Origin: Candidatus Zixiibacteriota bacterium
Lineage (GTDB): Bacteria; Zixibacteria; MSB-5A5; GN15; FEB-12
DNA: 64,000 bases
Direction: 5' to 3'
Assembly (NCBI GenBank): GCA_035380245.1
Contig: DAOSXA010000001.1
Span: 1,060,716 to 1,124,715, forward strand
The notes beneath the pieces were generated by a model. The model worked only from the letters and a program-made list of their open reading frames with translations. It was not told the origin of the DNA and ran no database searches. A program made the position numbers and the translations under genes. Shown here piece after piece: positions 34,905 through 45,280 of the stretch (positions are counted from its first letter, which is position 1; each line of letters opens with the position of its first letter).

Positions 34905-37900
34905 ATGAGATCTTCAATGCTAATGGGTACTATTCTCGCATTGGTGCTGTGCTCAGCCAGTGCCTGGGCCGGAGTAGCGATACCTTGGAGTGAACAGGGC
35001 CAGACAACGACACCGGATATGGAGTTGTTGGCCAGAGATAGAATACCGACACAGTCGCTCAGCGTCGACGGCGCTGTCGATTTCCATCAGGCGCAGGTAT
35101 ACGGCGCCAACTACCTGCGTAAGATGCAGGCCGATATCACCGAGGACAACGCCGGTAACGGCAATCCGGATAGTCCCGATGACCCGGACGACGGGGGTTG
35201 GGACTGGCGGGTTACCTCACCGCCGGCGCCTTTTTCACACACAACCTCAGCCAGTTCGACCAATCTCTACGGTGCAACGGCATTGGGTTTGTACTACACT
35301 CACCTTGAGTTCGGTGGGGTAAGTTACTTGCTGGCCATGACCGATGCCGCCGATACCATGATTTATAATCCAAATGTGCGTTCCGGATCGGACCTCATAT
35401 TCCTGATGCAATACAACGATCTTTCATCGGTCTCGGGCACGGAATACCAGGATTCGGCGCGCGCCAAATACGATGCCCGCATGACCTCCTACGGCGGTGC
35501 GCAGGCATTCGCCGAGTTTGTTCGGGATTATCGCGGTGTAACCAACGGTTATCCGAACGGTATTATAGCCTGGGATGTCGGTGTCTGGGTTCGCGTGGCC
35601 GCCATGTTGGACGCCCGTTTCCCCGGCAACGGTTACGATGCCGACGCCGATGCCATGGCCGAGGTGCTGTACCAGGATTCTTACATGGATAATCCCGGCT
35701 ATTTTGATATAGTTGACGATGCCGGGTTCGATCCGGACTACAACGATGTTAACTTCTACTGGTACAATCTCGGTATCAGCGGTTTGATCGATGCCTTCGT
35801 TGCAGCTGATCTGCATACATCGGAAATACCGGACCTGGTTGATCGACTCCTGGCGAGTCAGGCCAATCATGGCGGTGTCAGCTATTGTTACGGTGCCAAC
35901 CCCGGCGACGATGACTGGCAAACGACGGCCTATGCCATGATGACGCTCGGTCGCCTGGATCAAGTCGGCTACCAGAGTCAAATCGATGAGATGGGGTATT
36001 TCCTGGCGGCGACGCAGGATCCCAGCGGCGGCTGGTTGTATTCTTCCGGCAACCACTATCCTGAAGTATGTGGTGAAGCGACCGCCGGGCTTTATTACAC
36101 GAGCAACACTGCCGTGTATGATCTGGCCGACGCACTCGTGGACGATGACTTCACCTGGCAAGGTGATGTTGACGTCTACAACGACGCTCACGGAACGAAC
36201 TTCATCTGGGAGTATGATGCTTTTGCCACTATCCAGGAAGCGATAGATGTCGTGGACGGCAGCACGGTGCTGATTGCCCCCGGAACCTACTACGAGACCC
36301 TGAATATCACACTGACGGGTCTGCAGTTGGTAGGTGAGGATCGCGCCACAGTGATTATCGATCCGACCGGTCTGGCCTCGAACAATTCCGGTATCTACGT
36401 CGATGCCGACAATGTGACGATTGAATCACTCACGCTGCAGTCGACGGCGACTAATTCATTACCGCGTTATGGAATCAAATTCGGTCAGGTGGACGGTTGC
36501 TCGCTGATCGATGTGACGGTGCGTGATGTCTATCGCAGCGGCGTCGATGCTCTTGGGACAAGCAATCTGACCGTAAGCGGAGTCACCTGCATCAACAACG
36601 GCGGACATGGTCTCTCGCTGGTTGACTGCAACGGGGTCGATGTCTCCGATCTGACGGTTTCAGGTAATGCCTGGCAGGGTGTGAGCGTGGCCACCTGGGG
36701 TAATTATACACCCCTCGGTGTCAGCGGGATAGTGTTCTCCGGGACCAACAGTTTCAGCGATGTATTCCAGTTGGAAATGGGTGATTACAACAATCCCGGC
36801 GTGGCGCCCTCGGGTGACGCGATCATCACCTACAGCACCAATATCTCGGACGGCGCCGATGTTACGGTGCAGGCCTCCGATTTCGGATTCGCGGTGCACG
36901 GCGAACAGGATGACTCACCCGACCAGGTGCGTGTCTGGTTCGTACCGACGTTGACCGATGCTGCGACGGTGTTGTCGCTGGCGCCGATTGGACATTTAAC
37001 CGGCAACGATATGTATATCGAGGATCTGGTTGACGTAACCCAGTTGTACGTGACTCCTAACGGAAGCATTCAGGCGGCTATCGATGCCGCTGATCCGTAT
37101 GACCTTATCAATGTCTCGGCCGGGACTTATGTCGAAGCGCTCTCTATTACCAAACCGCTCAGCTTATTCGGTGCAACGGCCGGAGTGAACAAGAATGGAT
37201 ACGCCGTACCGACCGGGTATACCTGGGACGATGCGGTCGAGACCATCATTATGCATCCTGATCCTGCAAGCGGGTATATGACAATTGTGGACATATATAA
37301 CACCGACGATGTCACGTTCGATGGCTTCGTGGTGCAGGAATTGAGCGCGGTGGCGAATCAGAACACTTCGCTGGTCAGAGTGTACGCTTATTCACAAGAA
37401 ATCGGCAACATTCAGGTCGTCAACAATGTCATCGGCCCGAATACGAATACGGTTTCTCAGGACGGGGCTCAGGGTCGGATGGGACTCTATATTGTCAATC
37501 ATCCTTACGATGACAACGGGGTGGTTAACAGCAGCTTCGCCGGGAACAAGATCTTCGACTGTAAGGGGAACGGCGACAACGTATTTATCTGGTCGTCTTA
37601 TTACGCTTACGGCGCTCCCGGGCCTGCCTCGATGGCCGGGACAGTGATTGAAGACAACGAGATATACGGTTCTCACCGAAGCGGTATTGAGACGGCCGGT
37701 GGATTCTCCGATCTCGTGATCCGTAATAACGAGATCTATGACAACGTAGAACTGCCGGGAGATGATCCGGACAAACTGAAGTACGGTCACGGCATCCTCT
37801 TGATCCGGGGAAGCTCGGACAAGGTGTCCGATCCGCTGACCGCCTATGGTCCGGTCAATCTTACTATTGAGGGCAACAACATCTACGGTAATAGTAAGAG

Positions 37901-40900
37901 CGGCATCTATACCGGTCCGAAAAACGACGGCGTCATGATCATTGAAAATGCCATCCATGACAACGGCTGGAACGGTGTCATCGTCGATCTGCTCGGCAAC
38001 TACTGGAATGCTCAGTTCGAACCGGCGCCGGCCGACTCACAGTATGCCTGTTTTGACTGTGCTACCGATATTCAGGCTCACGGCAATGATATCTACGGCA
38101 ACGGTACCGCCGGGAATCCGGAAGCCCAGTATGGTGTTGTGGTCAACGGCGACCCGACCAACGGCTTTATCTTCGATGCCGAGGAGAACTGGTGGGGAAC
38201 AATCGATTATCCGGTTATCTCCGGGCTCGTTTCAGGAGAAGTCGATTTCGATCCATGGTGCTCCGATGCCTCGCATACCAACTGTACGCTGTCTTATCCC
38301 GTGACTGAGGTCTGGGTGGATGACGACTGGACCGGATATTCGCCGGGCGATCAGGTTGGCGGGCATACTTTCGGCTATGATGCCTTTGTCACGATTCAGG
38401 AAGGTATCAATGCCGTCACCGGCAGCACCGTCAATGTCGCGGCCGGAACTTATGTCGAGGACCTGGTTGTCGACAAGTCACTGACTATGATCGGCGCCGG
38501 ACCGGGATCGACTCTCATTACCCCGACCGGTACGGGGCCGGCGATTACGGTTACGGCCGATGATGTAATGCTGTCGCAAATCGGCATCACGCATCCGACA
38601 CAGTTAGTCGAAGGCGTACGGGTAGCCGGTGCTGCGGCTAATCTCACCCTCGACTACGTTGACATTACCAATCTTGGCAATAATCCCGGACCGGGAAATG
38701 CCTTTGGTGTCAATATAACCAATACCTTCGCGGGATTGACCGTAAGCAATTCCAACTTTATTGCCACCAATCTCGGAGAATACTCACGTGCGATCGGTAT
38801 TTTCGCAGGCAATAATTTCATGCTCAGCGACTTTGCCGTGTCGGGATCGGTGTTCGAATATCTGTTCGTGGGTATTTATCTGCGTTCGGATATCAACGGC
38901 CTCGATGTTGACGGCAACACTTTCGGACCGTTTGAGATCGAGGACTGTACGGCGGCAGTGGCCGGTATATATATCGGCGACGGCAGCCTTCCCAACTTCG
39001 ACATTCAAAACATTTCCGTGACGGGTAACCTGTTCACTGATTACGGTCGCGGCGTCTACATGTGGAACTATGCCCACGGTGAGGCGATTCTTAATGTCGA
39101 TATCAGCGGGAATACGTTCAACAATTCCATTTGGAGTGCCGGTATTCGTCTGATTGGCCAGTTGGATCCGGCGACTCAGGTCGCCGTGATCGAAGGTCCG
39201 ATCACGATCGACGACAATACCTTCACCCAGAGTGTCGATATCGGTGGTTCGGGTGGCGTTGGTCTGATCGATTTCCGATCGGGCGGCGAGTCCGCTACCA
39301 GTCAGATAGCCGTTACCGATAACGAGATTACGTTTACCGGTTCGTTCAGTTCGGCTACCTATGGTGTTGTGTTCCGAGGGCCGATTACGAACGCCACCGT
39401 CAGCGGCAACATGATGGACGGCGGCAATGTCGGCGGCGCCAACGGTGGTCCGCCCAATACCACGGCGATCTATGTTGCTACTGATGACTCCTGGCTCGGT
39501 CCGCTTTCCAGTAGTGCCGTTCTGGATATCTCCAATAACTATATTACCGGGTTCGAGAACGGTATCGCTGTTTATGATCGCAACACCGCTACGTTTGGAA
39601 ATCTCCCGACCGGTGCGACATTGGCGATTCACGACAACTCGATAACCGGCAACACCCTGTCAGTCAAATCCGGAGCGGGTGAAACCGCCGATGCTTCCGG
39701 CAACTGGTGGGGCGCGGTCGATCCGGCGACAGTCGCCGTAGGATTCGAAGGTCCGGTCGACTATACTCCGTGGCTGGCAACGGGTACGGATACCGACCCG
39801 ATCGCGACCGGATTCCAGGGTAGTTTCGGCACCCTTTACGTCGATGACGACAGTCCTCAGGCCGGTTCCGAAACGCGGTTGATCGAGGCAATCGGACTGG
39901 TGACGTCAAGTACTATCTATCTCACACCCGGTACCTATGCCGAGGGACCGCAGGTGGTGATAGACAGCGATCTGGATATCATCGGCGATGCTTCGTCAAC
40001 AGTGACAATCGTTCCTACGGCCAACACCGGCAGCTCGGGTGATGCCCGCGGCTGGTTCCTGGTTCAGGACGGAATTGCACTCAACATGAGCAAGGTGACG
40101 CTCGATGGTGACGGTTTTAACGTTTATCAAGGGATTCGTCACAAAGGCAGCGGTTTCCTCGATGATATCGTCTTCAAGAACATGATTCATCCGGGGTATG
40201 CCGGGACGGCCGTTGCTGCTTTCGGCAGCGGTGTCAGTGTCTCTATCATACATTCGGAGTTCGATAACATTGGCCGCATTGGCGCTCTTATGTGGGTGCC
40301 CGGGACTTTCGCCTACAACACTTACACCGGTAAGGGTGACGGCGACTGGCTCGACTACGGCATCGACATGAATGCCGGGGCCATTGTTGATATCGTCGGC
40401 AACACCTTCACGGAATGCACGGGGGTAGCGTCCTCAGACGGTTCCACCTCGGCCGGGGTGCTGGTTACCACTTACTACGGACCCGGCACGAACGCCATTT
40501 TGGAGGACAACCTCTTCACCGGTTGTTCGGCCGGTTTGAATATCGGTTACGATGAGTATGACGCCTCGACGGTCAGCGTTACCAACAACAACCGTTTCCT
40601 TGGCAACGAGTACGGTATCGTGACATCGGCTAGTTCGTCGACTAACCTGACCTGTTACGGCAACATTTTCAACAACACCTGCAATGCCGATGATGATGCC
40701 GGTGGGATGTGGGATGACGGCGTCAGTGTCGGTAACTGCTGGGCGGATTTTGCCGCGAACGCAGGCTACCCGACTTATTACCTGGTCGGCGGTGATGCCG
40801 GTGCGATCGATCATTATCCGAGTGTCGATTGTGGTATCGATCTGACTCCGGACGACATCGTTTACCATTGCGACGGCAATTTCACGTTCGATGTCAACGT

Positions 40901-42851
40901 GAACGAAGCGATTACCAACCTTGAGGCGGGCTCGTTCGTTTTCGTATACGATGCCGGTTTGACCGTAGTCGATGTCGCCAGCGCCAATCCCGAGGTAACC
41001 CTGGCGGGTGATCGTGTTGAGAACGGCACGACCTTCGATACGCTGTATGTCGATTTCCTGATCGGAACCGGATCGGTAACGGGACCGGCTGCCTTGTTCA
41101 GGGTGGAGATGAACGGCATTGTCAGCTTCTGCGGAGGGACCGAAATAACTCCGTTTAGTGCGACGCTGTTCAACTCGGACAACGAGCAAATCGCCGTCAC
41201 CATGCCCGCACCGATCACGTTGGTAGCCGACTGTGACGATCCGGAATTCGTACTCAACGGACCGGCTGCAGGTAGTTACTACAATACTGCGCCGGTGGTT
41301 GATATCGCGGCCTCGGATAACTGTGATATCGATGCGGTATATTACCAGATCGACGACTGCCTTGAAACCGGCTGGATTGCCGTTGCCGGTCCGGGCTACA
41401 ACGGTACATCCTGGTCCGATGCGGCCTGGATCGTTCCCGGTTTCTCCGGACTGAGCGAGTCCGAACATTGCGTTCATTTCAAGGTGATCGACGACAATGC
41501 CCGAAGCAACGCCGATTCCTGTACTTATAGTTGGTGTTTCCATAAGGATATTTCGGCGCCGGCGCCGCCGACCGATTTCACGGCGGAACCGGGACACAAC
41601 AAGGTCCATCTTGACTGGACCGCTTCCGCGAGCGGTGATGTTACGGGTTATGTCATCCAGCGTGTTGTCTGGGGCGATTATCCGCTCTATGACACACCGG
41701 AGCCGAGCTACCCGGCCGATCATAACACCGGAGATAATATCTTCGACGGATCGGCGACGAGCTATGTCGATACATATCTGCTCGACAACACCACTCGCGA
41801 CATTTACTACTACGCCATTTTCGCCTATGACGCGGCCGGGAACTATTCGGTTCTTGACGCTTCGGCGCAGGCGCGTTCTACGTCCTACTGGTTGGGTGAT
41901 GTTGCCGATGATCTGACCAATTTCGGCGTCTACAACGGTTATGTCAATCACGGCGACCTGTACCATTTAGGCTTCGCCTACTGGAAAGGACCCGGCAATG
42001 CGGGATGGCAGCCTGAGGCTGACTGGGGTCCGACTGCGGACGGCAATCCGCACGGTGTACCGACTCCGGACGACACGGTCAACGTCTTTGATCTGGCGAT
42101 CTTCGCGATCAACTACGGAACGGTTAATCCGACCTTGAAGGCCGTACCGTTGTTCGCTGAAACCGAGACGAACGGACCGCTGGATTTGACGCTTGGTTTT
42201 GAAACGGTCGAGAGTCAGGTTGAGTATGTACTCAGGCTGAACAACGCCCGTGGCGACGCCAAGATCATCCATACTGCGATCGAGTGTCCGACCGGGATCG
42301 ACCTTGACGGATATTCACTGGCGATCGAAGAGACCGCCGAATATCCGGTGTTCGTCGATGTGCGCGAAGTCAACGATCGCATCGAAATCGACTTCGCCCT
42401 GTTGGGTAACGGTCTGGCTATCAAGGGCTCCGGTGATCTGGTTCGTTTCCGTCTCAAGACTGACGGCGCCGCGCCATCGCTGGAGTTGGTCGAAGGAATC
42501 GTTATCAACAATGACAACGAACAGGTCGATGTTGATCTCGTCAATGTCGCCAAGCCCGGCGATGGCCTGCCTCGAACTTTCGCTCTGTCCCAGAACTACC
42601 CTAATCCGTTCAACCCGAGCACCCAGATTGATTTCCAACTGCCGCAAGCGGCTCACGTGACTCTGGAAGTCTACAACCTGGTCGGGCAACGAGTAGCGAT
42701 TCTGGTAAACGAGCGGCTTGATCCCGGTTATCATACGGCCGTATGGCACGGTGATGATCAGTCAGGCAATCCGGTTTCGAGCGGTGTGTACTTCTATCGT
42801 TTGCGAACGGAGGATGTCAACCTTACGCGCAAGATGATGCTTGTGAAATAG
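34905..42851 (+). CDS. giant multidomain surface protein: alpha-toroid, four beta-helices, cohesin-like, Fn3, T9SS-type tail
   Basis: 2648 residues from the ATG at 34905, with GGGAG 11 bp upstream; a TTG at 34887 is less likely. Signal peptide GTILALVLCSASAWAG. Order: alpha/alpha-toroid like prenyltransferase/cyclase repeats (about 40-420; GLLASQ-type and GGWLYSSGNH motifs); four beta-helix blocks, each opened by a variant of FxTIQEAI...GTYxE (about 440, 719, 1136, 1644); cohesin-like domain (about 1977-2110); Ig-like; fibronectin III (about 2218-2325); a degenerate dockerin-like stretch (about 2330-2410); a second cohesin-like domain (about 2420-2555); and a type A sorting domain (from 2562; NYPNPFNPSTQIDFQL, SGVYFYRL, RKMMLVK). 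No toroid active site was recognised. Probably a large cell-surface scaffold or adhesin. Confidence 0.85.
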   Translation: MRSSMLMGTILALVLCSASAWAGVAIPWSEQGQTTTPDMELLARDRIPTQSLSVDGAVDFHQAQVYGANYLRKMQADITEDNAGNGNPDSPDDPDDGGWDWRVTSPPAPFSHTTSASSTNLYGATALGLYYTHLEFGGVSYLLAMTDAADTMIYNPNVRSGSDLIFLMQYNDLSSVSGTEYQDSARAKYDARMTSYGGAQAFAEFVRDYRGVTNGYPNGIIAWDVGVWVRVAAMLDARFPGNGYDADADAMAEVLYQDSYMDNPGYFDIVDDAGFDPDYNDVNFYWYNLGISGLIDAFVAADLHTSEIPDLVDRLLASQANHGGVSYCYGANPGDDDWQTTAYAMMTLGRLDQVGYQSQIDEMGYFLAATQDPSGGWLYSSGNHYPEVCGEATAGLYYTSNTAVYDLADALVDDDFTWQGDVDVYNDAHGTNFIWEYDAFATIQEAIDVVDGSTVLIAPGTYYETLNITLTGLQLVGEDRATVIIDPTGLASNNSGIYVDADNVTIESLTLQSTATNSLPRYGIKFGQVDGCSLIDVTVRDVYRSGVDALGTSNLTVSGVTCINNGGHGLSLVDCNGVDVSDLTVSGNAWQGVSVATWGNYTPLGVSGIVFSGTNSFSDVFQLEMGDYNNPGVAPSGDAIITYSTNISDGADVTVQASDFGFAVHGEQDDSPDQVRVWFVPTLTDAATVLSLAPIGHLTGNDMYIEDLVDVTQLYVTPNGSIQAAIDAADPYDLINVSAGTYVEALSITKPLSLFGATAGVNKNGYAVPTGYTWDDAVETIIMHPDPASGYMTIVDIYNTDDVTFDGFVVQELSAVANQNTSLVRVYAYSQEIGNIQVVNNVIGPNTNTVSQDGAQGRMGLYIVNHPYDDNGVVNSSFAGNKIFDCKGNGDNVFIWSSYYAYGAPGPASMAGTVIEDNEIYGSHRSGIETAGGFSDLVIRNNEIYDNVELPGDDPDKLKYGHGILLIRGSSDKVSDPLTAYGPVNLTIEGNNIYGNSKSGIYTGPKNDGVMIIENAIHDNGWNGVIVDLLGNYWNAQFEPAPADSQYACFDCATDIQAHGNDIYGNGTAGNPEAQYGVVVNGDPTNGFIFDAEENWWGTIDYPVISGLVSGEVDFDPWCSDASHTNCTLSYPVTEVWVDDDWTGYSPGDQVGGHTFGYDAFVTIQEGINAVTGSTVNVAAGTYVEDLVVDKSLTMIGAGPGSTLITPTGTGPAITVTADDVMLSQIGITHPTQLVEGVRVAGAAANLTLDYVDITNLGNNPGPGNAFGVNITNTFAGLTVSNSNFIATNLGEYSRAIGIFAGNNFMLSDFAVSGSVFEYLFVGIYLRSDINGLDVDGNTFGPFEIEDCTAAVAGIYIGDGSLPNFDIQNISVTGNLFTDYGRGVYMWNYAHGEAILNVDISGNTFNNSIWSAGIRLIGQLDPATQVAVIEGPITIDDNTFTQSVDIGGSGGVGLIDFRSGGESATSQIAVTDNEITFTGSFSSATYGVVFRGPITNATVSGNMMDGGNVGGANGGPPNTTAIYVATDDSWLGPLSSSAVLDISNNYITGFENGIAVYDRNTATFGNLPTGATLAIHDNSITGNTLSVKSGAGETADASGNWWGAVDPATVAVGFEGPVDYTPWLATGTDTDPIATGFQGSFGTLYVDDDSPQAGSETRLIEAIGLVTSSTIYLTPGTYAEGPQVVIDSDLDIIGDASSTVTIVPTANTGSSGDARGWFLVQDGIALNMSKVTLDGDGFNVYQGIRHKGSGFLDDIVFKNMIHPGYAGTAVAAFGSGVSVSIIHSEFDNIGRIGALMWVPGTFAYNTYTGKGDGDWLDYGIDMNAGAIVDIVGNTFTECTGVASSDGSTSAGVLVTTYYGPGTNAILEDNLFTGCSAGLNIGYDEYDASTVSVTNNNRFLGNEYGIVTSASSSTNLTCYGNIFNNTCNADDDAGGMWDDGVSVGNCWADFAANAGYPTYYLVGGDAGAIDHYPSVDCGIDLTPDDIVYHCDGNFTFDVNVNEAITNLEAGSFVFVYDAGLTVVDVASANPEVTLAGDRVENGTTFDTLYVDFLIGTGSVTGPAALFRVEMNGIVSFCGGTEITPFSATLFNSDNEQIAVTMPAPITLVADCDDPEFVLNGPAAGSYYNTAPVVDIAASDNCDIDAVYYQIDDCLETGWIAVAGPGYNGTSWSDAAWIVPGFSGLSESEHCVHFKVIDDNARSNADSCTYSWCFHKDISAPAPPTDFTAEPGHNKVHLDWTASASGDVTGYVIQRVVWGDYPLYDTPEPSYPADHNTGDNIFDGSATSYVDTYLLDNTTRDIYYYAIFAYDAAGNYSVLDASAQARSTSYWLGDVADDLTNFGVYNGYVNHGDLYHLGFAYWKGPGNAGWQPEADWGPTADGNPHGVPTPDDTVNVFDLAIFAINYGTVNPTLKAVPLFAETETNGPLDLTLGFETVESQVEYVLRLNNARGDAKIIHTAIECPTGIDLDGYSLAIEETAEYPVFVDVREVNDRIEIDFALLGNGLAIKGSGDLVRFRLKTDGAAPSLELVEGIVINNDNEQVDVDLVNVAKPGDGLPRTFALSQNYPNPFNPSTQIDFQLPQAAHVTLEVYNLVGQRVAILVNERLDPGYHTAVWHGDDQSGNPVSSGVYFYRLRTEDVNLTRKMMLVK

Positions 42852-42876
42852 ACGGTCATTGACCGACTGGAAGATG

Positions 42877-42902
42877 GTTGGGGTCATGGATGACCCCGAC
42901 CG
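42877..42902. terminator. hairpin between the giant gene and the next gene
   Basis: GGGGTCAT (42881-42888) pairs with ATGACCCC (42891-42898), extended by GGT/ACC. There is no T-run. Only 20 bp remain before the next ATG, so it may attenuate rather than end transcription. Confidence 0.4.
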
Positions 42903-42922
42903 CTTCCGGAAAGGGATAGCTA

Positions 42923-43726
42923 ATGAAGTGGTTCCTGACGCGATTGGTTCTGTCGACTTGTTTCGTAGCTTTTACAATCGTCGGGCACGCTGCCGCCGGA
43001 TCGGCCGATACGACTGTGGTCTTGAATCCGCACGCTAAAATCGTGCAACATATCGGCGATACTTTCGAAATCGAGGTGGCCCTGGATTCGGGAGTGGTCG
43101 ATGCCACTTTCTATTCCGCCGACATTGCCTGGACAAATACCGGAACGGTTCAACTCATCGATGCCTGGCCTGACGAAGAATGGTACGGCATGGGCAATTG
43201 TCCGGTTGATACGTGCTTTGGCTACGACCTGACGACAGTAGACGATTCCATCACGGTTTGTCGTGTTTGGAGCATCTTGTGGGAATCCAACGACTGTGAC
43301 ATCGCTGTTAACGGATACCACCGTGTTGCCACCCTGCTGTTTCAATCTCTCGGTGGCGGCGTTGTTGAACTCGGTTATGTCGATGATTCGACCATTGTCA
43401 AAGGCTGCGTCGATCCGGACAGCAATATCGTAGCCGGTACCGAAAACGCTGTCGTGTATGTTTGTCCGTTGCCGCCGGAGTACACCTATGGCGGCGACAT
43501 AAACGGCAGCGGGACCGGTCCCGATATATCCGATCTGGTTTACCTGGTCAGTTACATGTTCGGGGGAGGTCCCGAACCGGCTTTCAAAGCCGGTGATGAC
43601 TACTTCCCGCAGGCGGATGTCAACTGCGACGGAACCGGTCCCGATATATCCGATCTGGTTTATCTCGTCAACTACATGTTCAACAACGGACCGGCGCCGT
43701 GCACGCTTTGCCCGCAACAGGAGTGA
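42923..43726 (+). CDS. small secreted cohesin-like protein with dockerin-like pair
   Basis: 267 residues. Signal peptide LVLSTCFVAFTIVGHAAA. Residues 25-185 form a beta-sandwich of the kind called cohesin-like (GDTFEIEVALDSGVVDATFY ... VATLLFQSLGGGVVELGYVD). The end has two 13-residue loops, DINGSGTGPDISDLVYLV and DVNCDGTGPDISDLVYLV, nearly identical at DNA level over about 40 bp. Cohesin-like and dockerin-like parts in one short chain could allow chain-like self-assembly, but no binding partner is proven. It follows the giant protein, whose cohesin-like domain may be a partner, and couples to the next gene (4-bp gap). Confidence 0.72.
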   Translation: MKWFLTRLVLSTCFVAFTIVGHAAAGSADTTVVLNPHAKIVQHIGDTFEIEVALDSGVVDATFYSADIAWTNTGTVQLIDAWPDEEWYGMGNCPVDTCFGYDLTTVDDSITVCRVWSILWESNDCDIAVNGYHRVATLLFQSLGGGVVELGYVDDSTIVKGCVDPDSNIVAGTENAVVYVCPLPPEYTYGGDINGSGTGPDISDLVYLVSYMFGGGPEPAFKAGDDYFPQADVNCDGTGPDISDLVYLVNYMFNNGPAPCTLCPQQE

Positions 43727-43730
43727 CTAT

Positions 43731-44450
43731 ATGAAAAGTATGCTCTTCTTTGTTCTGGCTGTATGTCTCACGGCATCCGGCGTTATGGCGCAGACAGCTC
43801 AGCTTGGTCTGGAGCCGGACACGATCTATTCCCAGAACAATGAGTTTTTCTATGAACATATTATGATTGACGAAAATCTGGTCGGGGCGAAAGTATTTCA
43901 TCTTACGCTTTCCTTTGATCACACGGTGACGGCCATACCCTGCAGTACGGTCGAATTGGGTGATCTTTTCGATGGTCTCGATGAGGACAGTGTGACGACC
44001 TTTTACACTCGTCTCCGCCCGGATTCGAATCATATCGACATCGATATCGCTTATCTGCGCGACAGCGCCGTGCTGAACGGTCCGGGTGAATTATTGACAA
44101 TCACCGCTGTACCTAAGGCCTTCGGCGTAACGGATATAATGGTAGATGAGCTGCTGGTGTTCGATCGTTACAACCAGCCGATTCCGGTGGATGTGATCAA
44201 TCGGACATTCGTGCGTATTTGTCAGTATGTCGGTGATGTCAACGCCGACAACTCGATTGATATACGCGATGTCGTCTACCTGGTTGAATACATGTTCTTG
44301 AACGGCCCGGAACCACTTCCATCGGTGTGGTCCGGGAATTTCAACTGTGACGCCAGTCCGATTGATATCAGCGATCTGGTTTCTCTGGTCAACTGGATGT
44401 TCCAACAAGGGCCCTGGCTATGTCAGCCGCCTTGTGTTGAAGAACCATAG
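43731..44450 (+). CDS. small secreted cohesin-like protein with dockerin-like pair
   Basis: 239 residues from the ATG at 43731, behind AGGAG and 4 bp after the previous stop; an upstream start at 43593 is rejected. Signal peptide MLFFVLAVCLTASGVMAQ. A cohesin-like beta-sandwich (about 20-160; VGAKVFHLTLSFDHTVTAI, GPGELLTITAVPKAFG) precedes two loops of different type: DVNADNSIDIRDVVYLV (12 residues) and NFNCDASPIDISDLVSLV (13 residues, first Asp replaced by Asn). It is a diverged partner of the preceding gene. A terminator-like hairpin follows, so the operon probably ends here. Confidence 0.72.
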   Translation: MKSMLFFVLAVCLTASGVMAQTAQLGLEPDTIYSQNNEFFYEHIMIDENLVGAKVFHLTLSFDHTVTAIPCSTVELGDLFDGLDEDSVTTFYTRLRPDSNHIDIDIAYLRDSAVLNGPGELLTITAVPKAFGVTDIMVDELLVFDRYNQPIPVDVINRTFVRICQYVGDVNADNSIDIRDVVYLVEYMFLNGPEPLPSVWSGNFNCDASPIDISDLVSLVNWMFQQGPWLCQPPCVEEP

Positions 44451-44502
44451 GTTGTTTAACATTCCCAACTTGGTTGTATCCTGAGTATACGACCTTCCTT
44501 CT

Positions 44503-44534
44503 CCGGTCGGTGTCGCTCGGCGCCGACCGGTTTC
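44503..44534 (+). terminator. terminator-like hairpin
   Basis: CCGGTCGG (44503-44510) pairs with CCGACCGG (44523-44530) and is followed by TTTCTATT, 52 bp after the stop codon. It lies between convergent genes. Confidence 0.6.
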
Positions 44535-44596
44535 TATTCGATTAAGCCTGCACGTATGATGGAAAATGTCGTCAACGAGCTTTAGTGAGCCGGTTT

Positions 44597-45280
44597 CTAT
44601 GATTTGGTCGCAACGATGACGATTCGGTCGTTTTCACAGAGCATTTCACCGGTGTGCTCGGCGAGGAATTTTTCCAGGCGATCCATCCAATAATCGCGGC
44701 GCTGAGTTCGTTCGGCGAAACGCTCGAACTGGTCGAAATAACCGTCCATGGCGTATTCACGGTCGGATTTGACGACGAGGGAGTCATGCGCAAGGCCATG
44801 GTTAGCGAAGAAATCGGTAAGAGTTTTAACGGCAAGATAAGGGCTATGCGAATAATCGGCCTCGGCCTGCACTTCAAGGTAAAGAGCCTGTGCGGCATGA
44901 GTGAGACGCTTGGCGTCGCTGCGAAGATCATCGATCGGTTCCTCGACAAGGATATATCGTGAGGACACGCGGATCATCTCAGTGAGCGTCGTTTGCCAGT
45001 CTTTCATGTGATGAAATGCCGCCCGTTCGAAAACAACGTCGAACGAGTTATCGGGGAACGACAGGCTGGTGCCGTCCATGATTTCGTAGATGATGTTGTC
45101 GGCGGGTTGTTCCGTGCGGCAGCGTTCGATCAACGCGGGGGAGATATCGATTGCGGTTATCCGGCCGCAATGCGGGGCGATTTTGGCGGTGAAAGTTCCG
45201 CAGCCGCAGCCGATGTCGAGGACGCTGTTCGGTTTAACAGCCTCGATAATTCCGAGAGTGCTGTCTTTGATCGTGATCAT
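44597..45280 (-). CDS. class I SAM-dependent methyltransferase
   Basis: 227 residues from the ATG at 45280 (site AAAGAAG); a longer frame from 45325 has no better site. Motif I is VLDIGCGCGTFTA, the acidic end of strand 2 is ITAIDIS, and FDVVFERAAFHHM marks motif IV/post-IV. These are the marks of the UbiE/type 11 family. The substrate is unknown: small molecules, lipids or proteins are all possible. It is alone on its strand, convergent with the cohesin-like genes. No unusual features. Confidence 0.88.
   Translation of the reverse strand: MITIKDSTLGIIEAVKPNSVLDIGCGCGTFTAKIAPHCGRITAIDISPALIERCRTEQPADNIIYEIMDGTSLSFPDNSFDVVFERAAFHHMKDWQTTLTEMIRVSSRYILVEEPIDDLRSDAKRLTHAAQALYLEVQAEADYSHSPYLAVKTLTDFFANHGLAHDSLVVKSDREYAMDGYFDQFERFAERTQRRDYWMDRLEKFLAEHTGEMLCENDRIVIVATKS

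Noticed and set aside
40434..41966. 510-codon minus-strand frame inside the giant gene
   Set aside because: It is antisense to a clearly coding, domain-bearing gene and its product shows no recognisable domain; it is a by-product of codon bias.
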